Shown here piece by piece: positions 1 to 10,100 of a stretch of 64,000 nucleotides of DNA. A model generated the notes under the pieces. That model worked only from the letters and a program-made list of their open reading frames with translations. It had not been told where the DNA came from and made no database searches. The position numbers were made by a program, and so were the translations under genes. This DNA comes from VRUE01 sp963762205. Its GTDB lineage: Bacteria > Actinomycetota > Thermoleophilia > Solirubrobacterales > 70-9. The DNA lies in the NCBI GenBank assembly GCA_963762205.1, contig CAVXJZ010000006.1, positions 124,001 to 188,000 of the forward strand. The letters run 5' to 3'. Numbering within the stretch: position 1 is the stretch's first letter; each line of letters starts with the position of its first letter.

Positions 1-141
1 GCGCTCGCCAGAAATGCAGGACCCGGCCTGGCTCGCACGGTAGCGGCCCCGACCGACCGCATCGTTCGCACCGACAAAGGCGGGAAGGTTCTCGTCGATA
101 TCGATCTGGCAGGAGTCGGCGTTGCTCAGCGTGGCCGGCAC
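1..141 (-). CDS. Possible 5' part of an unknown protein, cut by the window edge
   Basis: This reverse-strand frame is open from a GTG at 141 to the left edge. It translates to a plausible protein start (MPATLSNADSCQIDIDEN, then a Gly/Arg/Ala-rich stretch). Codons are GC-rich in the third position, and more so than in the competing forward frame, which also stays open to 378. An in-frame TGA lies upstream near position 190. No family is recognised and no leaderless-type hexamer precedes it. The forward frame remains an alternative. Confidence 0.3.
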   Translation of the reverse strand, partial: MPATLSNADSCQIDIDENLPAFVGANDAVGRGRYRASQAGSCISGER

Positions 142-341
142 TTCGCGACGAAGAGAGGCGGCGTCATCGTCGACTCTTTCTCATCCTCGATCCGAGCCGA
201 GCCTCGTACGCAGGTGACCGTGTGGCGAGTGTTGAAGGTCTGGGCCGGCTCGGGGCGCCCAGTCGAAGCCCGCCGGGATCCGGTGCCGGGCGCAGACCAT
301 CACTCCCATCTCGATCACCTGCGCCTTCGCGGCGACGGGGC

Positions 342-347
342 TACTCT
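342..347 (+). promoter_or_regulatory. -10 element for leaderless dtd
   Basis: TACTCT, then 6 nt, then the ATG of dtd. The start codon falls where transcription should begin. Confidence 0.55.
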
Positions 348-353
348 GCGCCG

Positions 354-779
354 ATGCGGGCGTTGGTGCAGCGCGTGAGCCAGGCGGCGGTCGAGGTCGA
401 GGGGGAGCGGGTCGCCCAGATCGGCCCCGGGCTGCTGGTCCTGCTCGGGGTCTCGGTCGACGACGGCCCAGAGCAGGCCGACCGGCTTGCCGACAAGGTG
501 CGCGCGCTGCGCATCTTCGACGACGCCGAGGGACGCCTCAACGAGCCGCTCGGCGAGCGCGAGGTGCTCTGCGTGAGCCAGTTCACGCTCTACGGCGACG
601 CCCGCCGCGGCAACCGCCCGAGCTACGTCGAGGCGGCGCCGGGCGAGGCCGCCGAGCCGCTCTATGACCGCTTCTGCGAGCGACTGGGGGCGAGGAAGGG
701 GGTCTTCGGCGCCTGCATGGGAGTCGCTCTCGTCAACGACGGCCCGGTGACCCTGATGCTGGAGACGCCCCCCGCCTGA
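354..779 (+). CDS. dtd: D-aminoacyl-tRNA deacylase
   Basis: This enzyme hydrolyses D-aminoacyl-tRNAs, and glycine mischarged on tRNA-Ala, in the cytoplasm. The 141-residue protein starts MRALVQRVSQAAVEVEGE. It carries the two family motifs: SQFTLYGD near residue 80 and NDGPVTLMLE near the C-terminus, where the GPVT loop forms the chiral-proofreading site of the neighbouring subunit. Length matches the family (about 145-150). I chose the ATG at 354 over an upstream in-frame start because it begins the conserved domain and because TACTCT lies 6 nt before it. The next gene starts 19 nt downstream. Confidence 0.93.
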   Translation: MRALVQRVSQAAVEVEGERVAQIGPGLLVLLGVSVDDGPEQADRLADKVRALRIFDDAEGRLNEPLGEREVLCVSQFTLYGDARRGNRPSYVEAAPGEAAEPLYDRFCERLGARKGVFGACMGVALVNDGPVTLMLETPPA

Positions 780-798
780 GCGCTGGGAGAATGGCGCG

Positions 799-1386
799 AT
801 GGAGCCGCTGACGACCCGGCTGGAGGGATCGACCGTCGTCCTCGAGCCACTCACCGAGGAGAACGCGGAGGAGCTCTGGGGCGCCACGCAGGCGCCGGAG
901 ATCTGGGACTGGCTGCCGGACCTCAACCGGCGCGACCGCTTCGACATCTGGCTCGGGCTGACCTTCGAGGCCGCCGGCGACGGCAGCGAGGGCCCGTTCC
1001 TGACCCGGAAGCGCTCCTCCGGCGAGGCGATCGGCAGCAGCCGCTACATGAACGTGCGCCCGGCCGACCGCGTCGTCGAGATCGGCATGACCTGGCTGCA
1101 CCCGAGCGCCTGGAGGACCGGCGCCAACGTCGAGGCGAAGCTGCTGATGCTGGAGCACGCCTTCGAGAGGCTCGAGTGCGTCCGGGTCGAGTTCAAGACC
1201 GACGCCCGCAACGAGCGCTCGCGGGCGGCGCTGGCGGCGATCCCGGCCCGGTTCGAGGGGATCCTGCGCAACCACATGATCGTTCCCGACGTCGGCCTGC
1301 GCGACTCCGCCTACTACAGCGTGATCGACTCCGAGTGGCCCACGGTCCGGGACAACCTGCGGCGCCGGCTCGCGCACGGCGGGTAG
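799..1386 (+). CDS. GNAT-family N-acetyltransferase (RimJ/RimL-like)
   Basis: This 195-residue protein starts MEPLTTRLEGSTVVLEPLTEE, the usual opening of RimJ/RimL-type acetyltransferases that modify N-termini or small molecules with acetyl-CoA. The middle (IGMTWLHPSAWRTGANVEAK) matches the strand and acetyl-CoA loop region. The segment RVEFKTDARNERSRAALA corresponds to the family's VxLxTxxxNxxSxxA helix. The substrate cannot be told from sequence. GAGAAT lies 6 nt before the ATG, a weaker version of the hexamer seen before other starts here. The next gene has its own TAGGCT hexamer (1384-1389) and a GAGGAGG ribosome site. Confidence 0.82.
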   Translation: MEPLTTRLEGSTVVLEPLTEENAEELWGATQAPEIWDWLPDLNRRDRFDIWLGLTFEAAGDGSEGPFLTRKRSSGEAIGSSRYMNVRPADRVVEIGMTWLHPSAWRTGANVEAKLLMLEHAFERLECVRVEFKTDARNERSRAALAAIPARFEGILRNHMIVPDVGLRDSAYYSVIDSEWPTVRDNLRRRLAHGG

Positions 1387-1414
1387 GCTGGACGCAAGCG
1401 ACCGAGGAGGAGCG

Positions 1415-2995
1415 ATGTACGACTACGTGATCGTCGGGGCCGGCTCGGCCGGGTGCGTGCTCGCCGCCCGCCTGTCGGAGGACCCGGACACCAGCGTCCT
1501 GCTGCTCGAGGCCGGCGGGCCGGACACGAAGGAGAACATCCACGTGCCGCTCGGCTACCTGCAGCTGCAGCGCACCGACGTCGACTGGGACTACGTCTCG
1601 GCGCCCGAGCCGAACTGCGGCGGCCGTCGCATCGCCCTGCCGCGCGGCAAGGTCCTCGGCGGCTCCTCGTCGATCAACGCGATGGTCTACATCCGCGGCA
1701 ACCGCCGCGACTACGACGAATGGGGCGCCCCCGGCTGGGCCTGGGACGACCTCTTCCCCTACTTCCTCAAGGCCGAGGACAACGAGCGCGGTGAGTCCGA
1801 GTGGCACGCGGTCGGCGGCCCGCTGCCGGTCTCCGAGCAGCGCTCGGGGATGCCCCTCGCCCCTGCCTGGAACGAGGCCGGGGTCGAAGCCGGGCTGGCT
1901 CGCAACGAGGACTTCAACGGCGCCGAGCAGGACGGCGTCGGCATGTACCAGGTCACCCAGCGCGACGGGATGCGCGTAAGCGCCGCGGTCGCCTATCTGC
2001 ACCCCGCGATGGAGCGGCCGAATCTGACCGTGATGCCCTTCATGCACGTCAACCGCGTGCTCTTCGAGGGCACGCGCGCGGTCGGGGTCGAGGCCACGCA
2101 GCTGGGCCAGGCGCAGGAGCTGCGCGCCGAGCGCGAGGTGATCCTCTGCGGCGGCACCTTCAACTCGCCGCAGCTGCTGATGCTCTCCGGCGTCGGCCCG
2201 GCCGAGCACCTGGCCATGCGCGAAGTCGAGCTGCTGCTCGACCAGCCCGCGGTCGGCGAGAACCTCAGCGACCACGCCTGCGCCTACGCCGTCTGGACCG
2301 CGAGCGAGGAATCGAGCCTGCTGGATGCGATGGATCCGGCCGCGCTCGAGCAATACGAAGCCTCGAAGACGGGCGTCTTCACCTCGAACTTCGCCGAGTC
2401 GGGAGGCTTCGCCAGGGTCGGGGCGGGCGCCGAGGCTCCGGACGTCCAGTTCCACACCGTTCCCCTCCAGCTGGTCGACGAGGGCTTCGCCGACCCCGAG
2501 GCCCACGGCATGCTGGCGTCGGTCTGCCTGCTGACGCCCGAGAGCCGCGGATCGGTGACGCTCGCCTCCGACGACCCGACCGCCAAGCCGGTGATCCGCA
2601 ACCGCTTCTACACCGCCGGGTCCGACCTGGAGCGGATGGTCGCCGGGATGGGCCTGACCCTGGACATCTGCGGCCGGCCGGCGCTGAGGGGCTTCTGCTC
2701 GGAGCCTCACTGGGCGCCCGACGGCGACTCCGACGAGGCGATCGCCGCCCACGTCGCCCGCACCACCTTCCCGATCTACCACCCGGTCGGCACCTGCGCG
2801 ATCGGCTCGGTCGTCGACGAGGAGCTCTCGGTCGAGGGCCTCGAGGGGATCCGCGTCGTCGACTGCTCGGTGATGCCGACGGTGCCGCGGGGGAACACCA
2901 ACGCGCCGGTGATCGCGCTGGCCGAGCGAGCCGCCGACCTGATCAGGGGAGCGACGCCCCTGCGAGCCGGCAGCGCGGCGGCCGCCGAGGCCTAG
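1415..2995 (+). CDS. GMC-family FAD oxidoreductase (choline dehydrogenase-like)
   Basis: This 526-residue flavoprotein oxidises an alcohol substrate. The N-terminus has the dinucleotide fold VGAGSAGCVLAARLS. GMC signature 1 is GKVLGGSSSINAMVYIRG near residue 90, and signature 2 is GTFNSPQLLMLSGVGP near residue 247. The C-terminal catalytic region has HPVGTC and RGNTNAPVIALAER, with the conserved His and Asn. Length fits choline dehydrogenase-like members, but the GMC family covers many alcohols and the substrate is unknown. It has a good GAGGAGG ribosome site, which is unusual among the mostly leaderless starts nearby. No partner gene adjoins it; a perfect hairpin follows the stop. Confidence 0.9.
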   Translation: MYDYVIVGAGSAGCVLAARLSEDPDTSVLLLEAGGPDTKENIHVPLGYLQLQRTDVDWDYVSAPEPNCGGRRIALPRGKVLGGSSSINAMVYIRGNRRDYDEWGAPGWAWDDLFPYFLKAEDNERGESEWHAVGGPLPVSEQRSGMPLAPAWNEAGVEAGLARNEDFNGAEQDGVGMYQVTQRDGMRVSAAVAYLHPAMERPNLTVMPFMHVNRVLFEGTRAVGVEATQLGQAQELRAEREVILCGGTFNSPQLLMLSGVGPAEHLAMREVELLLDQPAVGENLSDHACAYAVWTASEESSLLDAMDPAALEQYEASKTGVFTSNFAESGGFARVGAGAEAPDVQFHTVPLQLVDEGFADPEAHGMLASVCLLTPESRGSVTLASDDPTAKPVIRNRFYTAGSDLERMVAGMGLTLDICGRPALRGFCSEPHWAPDGDSDEAIAAHVARTTFPIYHPVGTCAIGSVVDEELSVEGLEGIRVVDCSVMPTVPRGNTNAPVIALAERAADLIRGATPLRAGSAAAAEA

Positions 2996-3006
2996 CCCGG
3001 TCGACT

Positions 3007-3041
3007 GGCGACTTTCCGACCGTATGGGTCGGAAAGTCGCC
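3007..3041. terminator. Perfect 15-bp hairpin, shared element
   Basis: GGCGACTTTCCGACC pairs exactly with GGTCGGAAAGTCGCC around a 5-nt loop, 11 nt after the GMC gene stop. There is no T tract. A near-identical hairpin lies at 45915-45949, so this may be a dispersed element as well as a terminator. Confidence 0.6.
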
Positions 3042-3088
3042 AACGCAAGGCCGGGACGGCGCTCCAGGGCGTCGGATCGGCCCCGCCC

Positions 3089-3231
3089 CTAGGGCGAGAG
3101 CAGGGTCAGCGACCAGCCCTCGCCCTCGCGGGCGAAGAGGCGGCGCTCGTGTCCTCGATCGGCTCGCCCTGGCGGGAGACGACGGTCTGCAGCAGGTGGA
3201 GGCGAGCTCCGCTTTGCCCGTCACGTGGCCC
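3089..3231 (-). pseudogene. Possible remnant of a short reverse-strand gene
   Basis: Read on the reverse strand, one frame gives ARLHLLQTVVSRQGEPIEDT. After a one-base shift another frame gives RRLFAREGEGWSLTLLSP and a TAG at 3089-3091. Together they resemble the natural C-terminus of a small protein, but the frame is broken and no start is evident. The family is not recognised. It lies between two hairpins and could be chance. Confidence 0.25.
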
Positions 3232-3274
3232 GAGCCGTCGATTGAGCCTCCATGACGTGCTCAATCGACGGCTC
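3232..3274. terminator. Perfect 16-bp hairpin terminator
   Basis: GAGCCGTCGATTGAGC pairs exactly with GCTCAATCGACGGCTC across an 11-nt loop. It lies just past the methyltransferase stop on the reverse strand and probably ends the alkB operon transcript. Confidence 0.7.
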
Positions 3275-3284
3275 GGCGGGCGCC

Positions 3285-4031
3285 TCAAAGCCGGGCGACC
3301 AATAGGCGCAGACCGAGGTCGAGCTCGGGGGTTTCGTCGCGCAGGTGCCCGTGGCGCTCGTCCCAGCGGCCGCTCTCGAGGTCCGCGGCGAGGGCGGCGA
3401 GGCCGCGCGCGATCTCGTCGCGCTCCATCACGTGCCAGACGGTGCTGCCGCGGCGCACCTCGGGATCGAGATGGAGCTCGGGCCGGTCCCAGAGGGCGAT
3501 GAAGAAGCCGTCGGTGCAGCGCCGGGGGATCGGCACGGCCTCGACCGCCACGTCGACGCCGAGGAGGGCGGTCAGCTCCTCGATCGGGGGCATGAACTCG
3601 GCGTGGATGTCGAAAGCGCGTGGGAAGTAGTCGACCAGCCAGAAGTCGGCGAGCGGCGCCGGGTCGAAGCTGAGGACGACGACCCGATCGCGCGCCACCC
3701 GGGTCATCTCCCCCACCCCGGCCCCGAGGTCGCGCCAGTGGTGGACGGTGATCATCGCCATCGCGGCGTCGAAGCTGTCGTCCTCGAAGGGCAGCTGCTC
3801 GGCGCTCGCCCGGACCACGGGCGCCGCCTCGGGGGGGCGCTGGGAGATCATCCGCTCCGAGGGCTCCACCGCGGTGACCTCGCGATCGGACGGCTCGTAG
3901 GAGCCGGTGCCGGCGCCGACGTTGAGCACGGAGCGGGCACCGCCGAGGCCGCTGTCGACGAAGGCGGCGATCCGCGGGTCGCCGCGTCGCACCTGCGCGT
4001 AGCCGATTCCGGTGCGGTCGTAGGTCGTCAC
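3285..4031 (-). CDS. Class I SAM-dependent methyltransferase
   Basis: This 248-residue protein has the class I motifs. Motif I is VLNVGAGTGSYEP near residue 37, the acidic end of strand 2 is VTAVEPSERMI, motif II is LPFEDDSFDAAMAMITVHHW near residue 100, and motif III lies in the VARDRVVVLSFDP stretch. The methyl acceptor is unknown. The N-terminus (MTTYDRTGIGYAQVRRGDPR) is typical of UbiE-like enzymes. It starts 21 nt after the tetR stop in the same direction and ends at a strong hairpin. It is therefore probably the last gene of the alkB-rubredoxin-tetR transcript, although a role in alkane use is only guilt by association. Confidence 0.85.
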   Translation of the reverse strand: MTTYDRTGIGYAQVRRGDPRIAAFVDSGLGGARSVLNVGAGTGSYEPSDREVTAVEPSERMISQRPPEAAPVVRASAEQLPFEDDSFDAAMAMITVHHWRDLGAGVGEMTRVARDRVVVLSFDPAPLADFWLVDYFPRAFDIHAEFMPPIEELTALLGVDVAVEAVPIPRRCTDGFFIALWDRPELHLDPEVRRGSTVWHVMERDEIARGLAALAADLESGRWDERHGHLRDETPELDLGLRLLVARL

Positions 4032-4052
4032 GGCCGCCCGAATCGTGTCAGC

Positions 4053-4694
4053 TCAGTCGACGACGCCCAGGGCCCGGTCGATGAACGGGCCGAGCAGCTC
4101 ACCCGCCCGGGCCGCGGTCTGCTCGGGCGCCGCGCCCGGCGCCGTGACGTAGCTGATCGCCAGCCGGACCAGGGACTCGGCGAGCAGCTGCGCCTTCTCC
4201 GGGGGCGCCTCGGGCCAGCCCTCGCTGATCGTCTCGAAGAGGCGCGCGGTGGCGAAGACGACGACCGGCATGCCCTGGGTGGTGACGAAGGGCAGCATGC
4301 CGCCGGTGCCGTCGTCGCCGAGCAGGACACGCACGAGCGGGTCGTCGCCAGCGGTGCGCAGGAAGGTCTCGAGGGCGGCGTCGATCGCCGCGCGGGGATC
4401 GTCGAGGTGCTCGCGGACGGCGGCGTCGACCTCGTCGAGGAAGCGCTCGCCGACGTGGATCACGAAGGCCTGGGCGAACTCGTCGCGGCTGCCGAACTCC
4501 TTGTAGAGGGTCTGGCGGCTGACGCCGGCGTTGCGGGCGAGGTCCGACATCGTGATCTCCGACCAGGCGCGGCGTTCGAGCTCGTCGCGGGCGGCGCCGA
4601 AGAAGGTCTCGCGCAGCAGGTTGCGAGCCGCCTCGGGATACGGCATCGTCGCGCCGTTGCCGTTGACCGGCCCCGGGGCGGCGCCGGAGCTCAC
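4053..4694 (-). CDS. TetR-family repressor of the alkB operon (AlkU-like)
   Basis: This 213-residue regulator has an N-terminal helix-turn-helix (ITMSDLARNAGVSRQTLYKE, about residues 48-67) and a C-terminal ligand domain. The chosen GTG start overlaps the rubredoxin stop as TAGTG; an ATG 16 codons later is possible. TetR genes directly after alkB and rubredoxin are a known actinobacterial arrangement, where the repressor controls the same operon. The 31-bp imperfect palindrome at 6122-6152 in front of alkB is its likely operator. That link is inferred from position and symmetry. Confidence 0.87.
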   Translation of the reverse strand: MSSGAAPGPVNGNGATMPYPEAARNLLRETFFGAARDELERRAWSEITMSDLARNAGVSRQTLYKEFGSRDEFAQAFVIHVGERFLDEVDAAVREHLDDPRAAIDAALETFLRTAGDDPLVRVLLGDDGTGGMLPFVTTQGMPVVVFATARLFETISEGWPEAPPEKAQLLAESLVRLAISYVTAPGAAPEQTAARAGELLGPFIDRALGVVD

Positions 4695-4867
4695 TAGCCG
4701 CCCTCGCCGACCGGCTCGAAGTCGACCTTGTCGCGCACCCCGCAGTCGGGGCAGGCCCAGTCGTCGGGGACCTCGCTCCAGGGGGTGCCGGGCGGGAAGC
4801 CCTCGCGCGCGTGGCCGGCCTCCTCGTCGTAGACGTAGCCGCAGCTGGTACAGCGGAAGGCGCTCAT
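4694..4867 (-). CDS. Rubredoxin, electron donor to AlkB
   Basis: This 57-residue protein starts MSAFRCTSCGYVYDEEAGH and has the two iron-binding motifs CTSCGY and CPDCGV. Together they place one iron in a Cys4 site. A DDWACPDCG segment matches rubredoxins generally. Its ATG overlaps the alkB stop by ATGA, so the two are translationally coupled, and it most likely carries electrons to the hydroxylase. No rubredoxin reductase is in the window, so that partner must be encoded elsewhere. Confidence 0.93.
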   Translation of the reverse strand: MSAFRCTSCGYVYDEEAGHAREGFPPGTPWSEVPDDWACPDCGVRDKVDFEPVGEGG

Positions 4868-6078
4868 GCGTGAGCCTCACGGCCGTAGCGGGCGACGATC
4901 CTGCGCCGCTTGCGCGGCTGGATGTTGGCGAGCTCGACCTCGCCGTCGTAGTGCTCGACCAGCTTCGGGTCCATCACCCGGCGCCAGAGCGGCGGGAACC
5001 AGGCCAGGACGATCATCCCGGCGTAGCCGGTGGGCAGCTGCGGCGCCTCCTTGACGTGGCGCAGCGCCTGGTAGCGGCGGGTCGGGTTGGCGTGGTGGTC
5101 GGAGTGGCGCTGGAGGTGGTAGAGGAGGACGTTGGAGGCGACGTTGTTGCTGTTCCAGCTGTGCTCGGGCAGGCAGCGCTCGTAGCGGCCGTCCTCCCCC
5201 ATCTGCCGGCGCAGGCCGTAGTGCTCGAGGTAGTTGACCACCTCGAGCAGGGAGAAGCCGAGCACCGCCTGGACCAGGAGGTAGGGCAGGACGACGGGGC
5301 CGAAGGCGATCGCCAGCGCGACGAAGAGGCCGACGGTCATCGCCCAGGCGCCGAGGATGTCGTTGCGCAGCGTCCAGTGCGACTTGCCCATGCGATCGAG
5401 GCGGGCGCACTCGATCCCCCAGGCGGAGGTGACGCTGCCGTAGACGGTGCGCGGCAGGAAGGCCCAGAAGCTCTCCCCCAGCCTGGCGCTGGCCGGGTCC
5501 TCCGGCGTCGCGACGCGGACGTGATGGCCGCGGTTGTGCTCGATGAAGAAATGCCCGTAGCCGGTCTGGGCCAGGGCGATCCGGCTCAGCCAACGCTCGG
5601 AGCCGGCCCGCTTGTGGCCGAGCTCGTGGGCGGTGTTGATCCCGATCCCGCCGACGACGCCCATCGTCACCGCCAGGCCCAGGCTCTCGAGCACGTTGAG
5701 GTCGCCGCTCGACCAGAGGTAGCAGGCGAAGACCAGGCCGACGTACTGGATCGGGATGAAGAGGTAGGTGCACCAGCGGTAGTAGCGGTCCTGTTCGAGC
5801 CATTTGAGAACGCTGTCGGGCGGGTTGGTCGGATCGACGCCGATCACGATGTCGAGGATCGGGAAGACCCCGAAGACGAGCAGCGGGCCGAAGAACCAGA
5901 AGAACTCGAAACCGGTCGCCTCGACGGTCCCCCAGGCGATGAAGGGCGCGAAGGGGATGATCAGGCCCAGCAGCCAGGCGTAGCGCTTGCCGTCGCGCCA
6001 GGTCGCGGGGTTGAGCTCGACCTCGGACCCGTGGTCGTGGTCATGCTCGTGGGTGTGGGCGTGCGCTGCGGCCTCCAT
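4864..6078 (-). CDS. alkB: Alkane 1-monooxygenase (AlkB)
   Basis: This integral-membrane di-iron enzyme hydroxylates the terminal carbon of medium-chain n-alkanes. All four hallmark histidine motifs are present: HELGHK, EHNRGHHVRVATPEDPASAR, NYLEHYGL and LQRHSDHHANPTRRY. Several hydrophobic segments separate them, and the 404-residue length is typical. The N-terminus is His-rich (AHAHTHEHDHDHG), which may bind metal. The gene leads an operon with rubredoxin, tetR and a methyltransferase. Upstream on the reverse strand lie a TTGACA -35-like box inside a palindrome and a GGAGG ribosome site, so this gene has a real leader and an operator, unlike many neighbours. Confidence 0.96.
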   Translation of the reverse strand: MEAAAHAHTHEHDHDHGSEVELNPATWRDGKRYAWLLGLIIPFAPFIAWGTVEATGFEFFWFFGPLLVFGVFPILDIVIGVDPTNPPDSVLKWLEQDRYYRWCTYLFIPIQYVGLVFACYLWSSGDLNVLESLGLAVTMGVVGGIGINTAHELGHKRAGSERWLSRIALAQTGYGHFFIEHNRGHHVRVATPEDPASARLGESFWAFLPRTVYGSVTSAWGIECARLDRMGKSHWTLRNDILGAWAMTVGLFVALAIAFGPVVLPYLLVQAVLGFSLLEVVNYLEHYGLRRQMGEDGRYERCLPEHSWNSNNVASNVLLYHLQRHSDHHANPTRRYQALRHVKEAPQLPTGYAGMIVLAWFPPLWRRVMDPKLVEHYDGEVELANIQPRKRRRIVARYGREAHA

Positions 6079-6121
6079 CGGCGGAGCAACCTCCTTGTCA
6101 AAACTGCTGCTGGCGTCTGCT

Positions 6122-6152
6122 CGGTTTACAAACTAACCTAGCTTGTCAACCG
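6122..6152. promoter_or_regulatory. 31-bp palindromic operator of the alkB operon
   Basis: The arms CGGTTTACAAACTA and the complement of TAGCTTGTCAACCG match at 12 of 15 positions around a 1-nt centre. The reverse strand contains TTGACA within the element, so a bound TetR protein would block the alkB promoter. Confidence 0.65.
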
Positions 6153-6183
6153 GCGCAACATTCCTGTGCCGCCGCCGCCTCGC

Positions 6184-6189
6184 TACACT
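6184..6189 (+). promoter_or_regulatory. -10 element for leaderless secG
   Basis: TACACT, then 9 nt, then the secG ATG. Confidence 0.5.
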
Positions 6190-6198
6190 GCGCCGTCG

Positions 6199-6419
6199 AT
6201 GTACACGTTCTTGGCCGTCATCCAGGTGATCATCTCCGGGGTCCTGATCTTTCTGATCCTGCTCCACTCGGGGAAAGACGCGGGGCTCTCGGGAGCCTTC
6301 GGGATCGGCGGCGGCGGCAGCTCCTTCGGCGGCGGCTCGATGGTCGAGCGCAACCTGGATCGGGCGACGATCTTCTTCGCGATCCTCTTCGTCGTCAACA
6401 CCCTGGTGCTGCTGAAGAT

Positions 6420-6423
<4 letters not shown>
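6199..6423 (+). CDS. secG: Preprotein translocase subunit SecG
   Basis: This 74-residue membrane protein of the SecYEG channel has two hydrophobic segments (FLAVIQVIISGVLIFLILL and ATIFFAILFVVNTLVLL) linked by a Gly/Ser-rich cytoplasmic loop (GGGGSSFGGGS). This is the usual SecG layout. I chose the ATG at 6199, 9 nt after TACACT, rather than the upstream frame extension. Its TAG stop shares the palindrome CTAG with the stop of the convergent ccmF gene, so the two genes end on the same four bases. Confidence 0.93.
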
Positions 6424-8838
<2,415 letters not shown>

Positions 8839-8849
<11 letters not shown>

Positions 8850-9240
8850 CCGCCGTGGTGAACTTCGACGGGCACTTGGTCACCAGGGTGTCGGGCTCGC
8901 CGACGAAGGTGCCGCGCTCGACCTCCCCGCTGAGCACGATCTCGCGCCCGCCCCTGAAGGGGTCGGGGACGACGCCCGTGTAGCTGACCGGGAGGCTCTC
9001 GCCGCCCCCGTCGCGGTCGGCGACGCGGAAGCGGAGGTCGTCGCCGTCCCGCCGCACGGTCCCCTTCACCACGCGGCCGGTGAGCTCGTAGCTCGCGCCC
9101 GGCGCCGCGCCGAGCAGCTCGGAGGGCTCCTTGGCCTCGGTCGAGGCGCTGAACGAGGTGTAGACCAGGGCGACCGCGAGCAGCACCGCCGCGCCGAGCG
9201 CGACGACGAGCCTGATCTTCCGTTTGCGCTGCGGATCCAC
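8839..9240 (-). CDS. ccmE: Haem chaperone CcmE, cysteine-type variant
   Basis: This 133-residue protein has an N-terminal membrane anchor (IRLVVALGAAVLLAVALVYT) and an OB-fold domain (SYELTGRVVKGTVRR, LPVSYTGVVPDPFRGG). In classical CcmE a histidine in HxxxY binds haem covalently. Here the equivalent site reads VTKCPSKF, so a cysteine replaces the histidine and a phenylalanine the tyrosine. Cys-type CcmE proteins are known from archaea and some bacteria. The GTG at 9240 starts the membrane segment cleanly. GATAAT lies 9 nt upstream, a possible leaderless -10. Confidence 0.88.
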
Positions 9241-9364
9241 GGCCGGCGGATTATCGCAAGGCGGCCTGGGGAGCGGTGTCGGGGTCAGCGGACGCGCTTC
9301 GCGCTGAGTGTCCGGTGACCCCCGCACAACGCGCCCGACCGGCCCAGCTGGAAGAATCGGACCG

Positions 9365-10078
9365 ATGGCCACGAGCGACAACGATCCAGTGCTGCTGATC
9401 ACGGGCGCGAGCAGCGGCATCGGCGCCGCGACGGCGCGCGCCGCGGCGAAGGGGCGCCGACTGGTCCTGGCGGCGCGCCGGGCCGAGGCGCTCGAGGAGC
9501 TGGCCGCCGAGCTCGGCGGCGAGGAGCGCGCCCTCGCCGTGCCCTGCGACGTCACCGAGTGGGACCAGGTGGAGGCGATGGCGGCGGCGGGGATCGAGCG
9601 CTTCGGCCGCATCGACGCGGTCTTCGCCAACGCCGGCTTCGGCGCCAGGCGCGGCTTCCTCGAGGAGTCGGTCGAGCACTGGCGCTCGATGGTGCTCACC
9701 AACGTCTACGGGGTCGCGCTGACGATCCGCGCCACTCTCCCCCACCTGCTCGAGCGCGGCGACGGCCACGTGGTCATCACCAGCTCGGTGGCCGGTCGCC
9801 GGGTCCTGCCCGGCTCGCTCTACTCGGCGACGAAGTGGGCGGCAACGGCGATCGGCGAGGCGCTGCGCGCCGAGCTGCGCCAGATGCACGAGAACCACGG
9901 CATCCGCGTCACCCTGATCGAGCCGGGCATGACCGACACGCCCTTCTTCGACGAGCGGCCGGGCGACTGGGCGCTGGGCGACGACGACATCGCCCGCGCG
10001 GTGATGTTCGCCCTCGACCAGCCCCCGGGGGTCGACGTCAACGAGATCCTGATCCGGCCGACCCGCCAGCCGCTCTAG
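9365..10078 (+). CDS. Short-chain dehydrogenase/reductase
   Basis: This 237-residue classical SDR binds NAD(P) through TGASSGIGAATARAAA near residue 14. NAG is present in FANAGFG, and the catalytic residues are Ser in VVITSSVAG and Tyr/Lys in YSATKWA. The Arg-rich LAARRAE after strand 2 suggests NADPH preference. The ATG at 9365 follows AAGAAT by 7 nt. It is divergent from ccmE and convergent with the large exported-protein gene. The substrate is unknown. Confidence 0.92.
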   Translation: MATSDNDPVLLITGASSGIGAATARAAAKGRRLVLAARRAEALEELAAELGGEERALAVPCDVTEWDQVEAMAAAGIERFGRIDAVFANAGFGARRGFLEESVEHWRSMVLTNVYGVALTIRATLPHLLERGDGHVVITSSVAGRRVLPGSLYSATKWAATAIGEALRAELRQMHENHGIRVTLIEPGMTDTPFFDERPGDWALGDDDIARAVMFALDQPPGVDVNEILIRPTRQPL

Positions 10079-10100
10079 CTGTCGTCACCGGCAACGTGCG

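Noticed and set aside
1193..3043. Long reverse-strand open frame (616 codons) opposite the GMC gene
   Set aside because: It is the complement of a gene with unmistakable GMC motifs; its composition (Gly/Arg/Asp-rich, no motif) is typical of antisense frames in GC-rich DNA.
3042..3231. A real gene between the two hairpins
   Set aside because: Only a short broken frame is visible with no start; kept as a low-confidence remnant and not as a gene.
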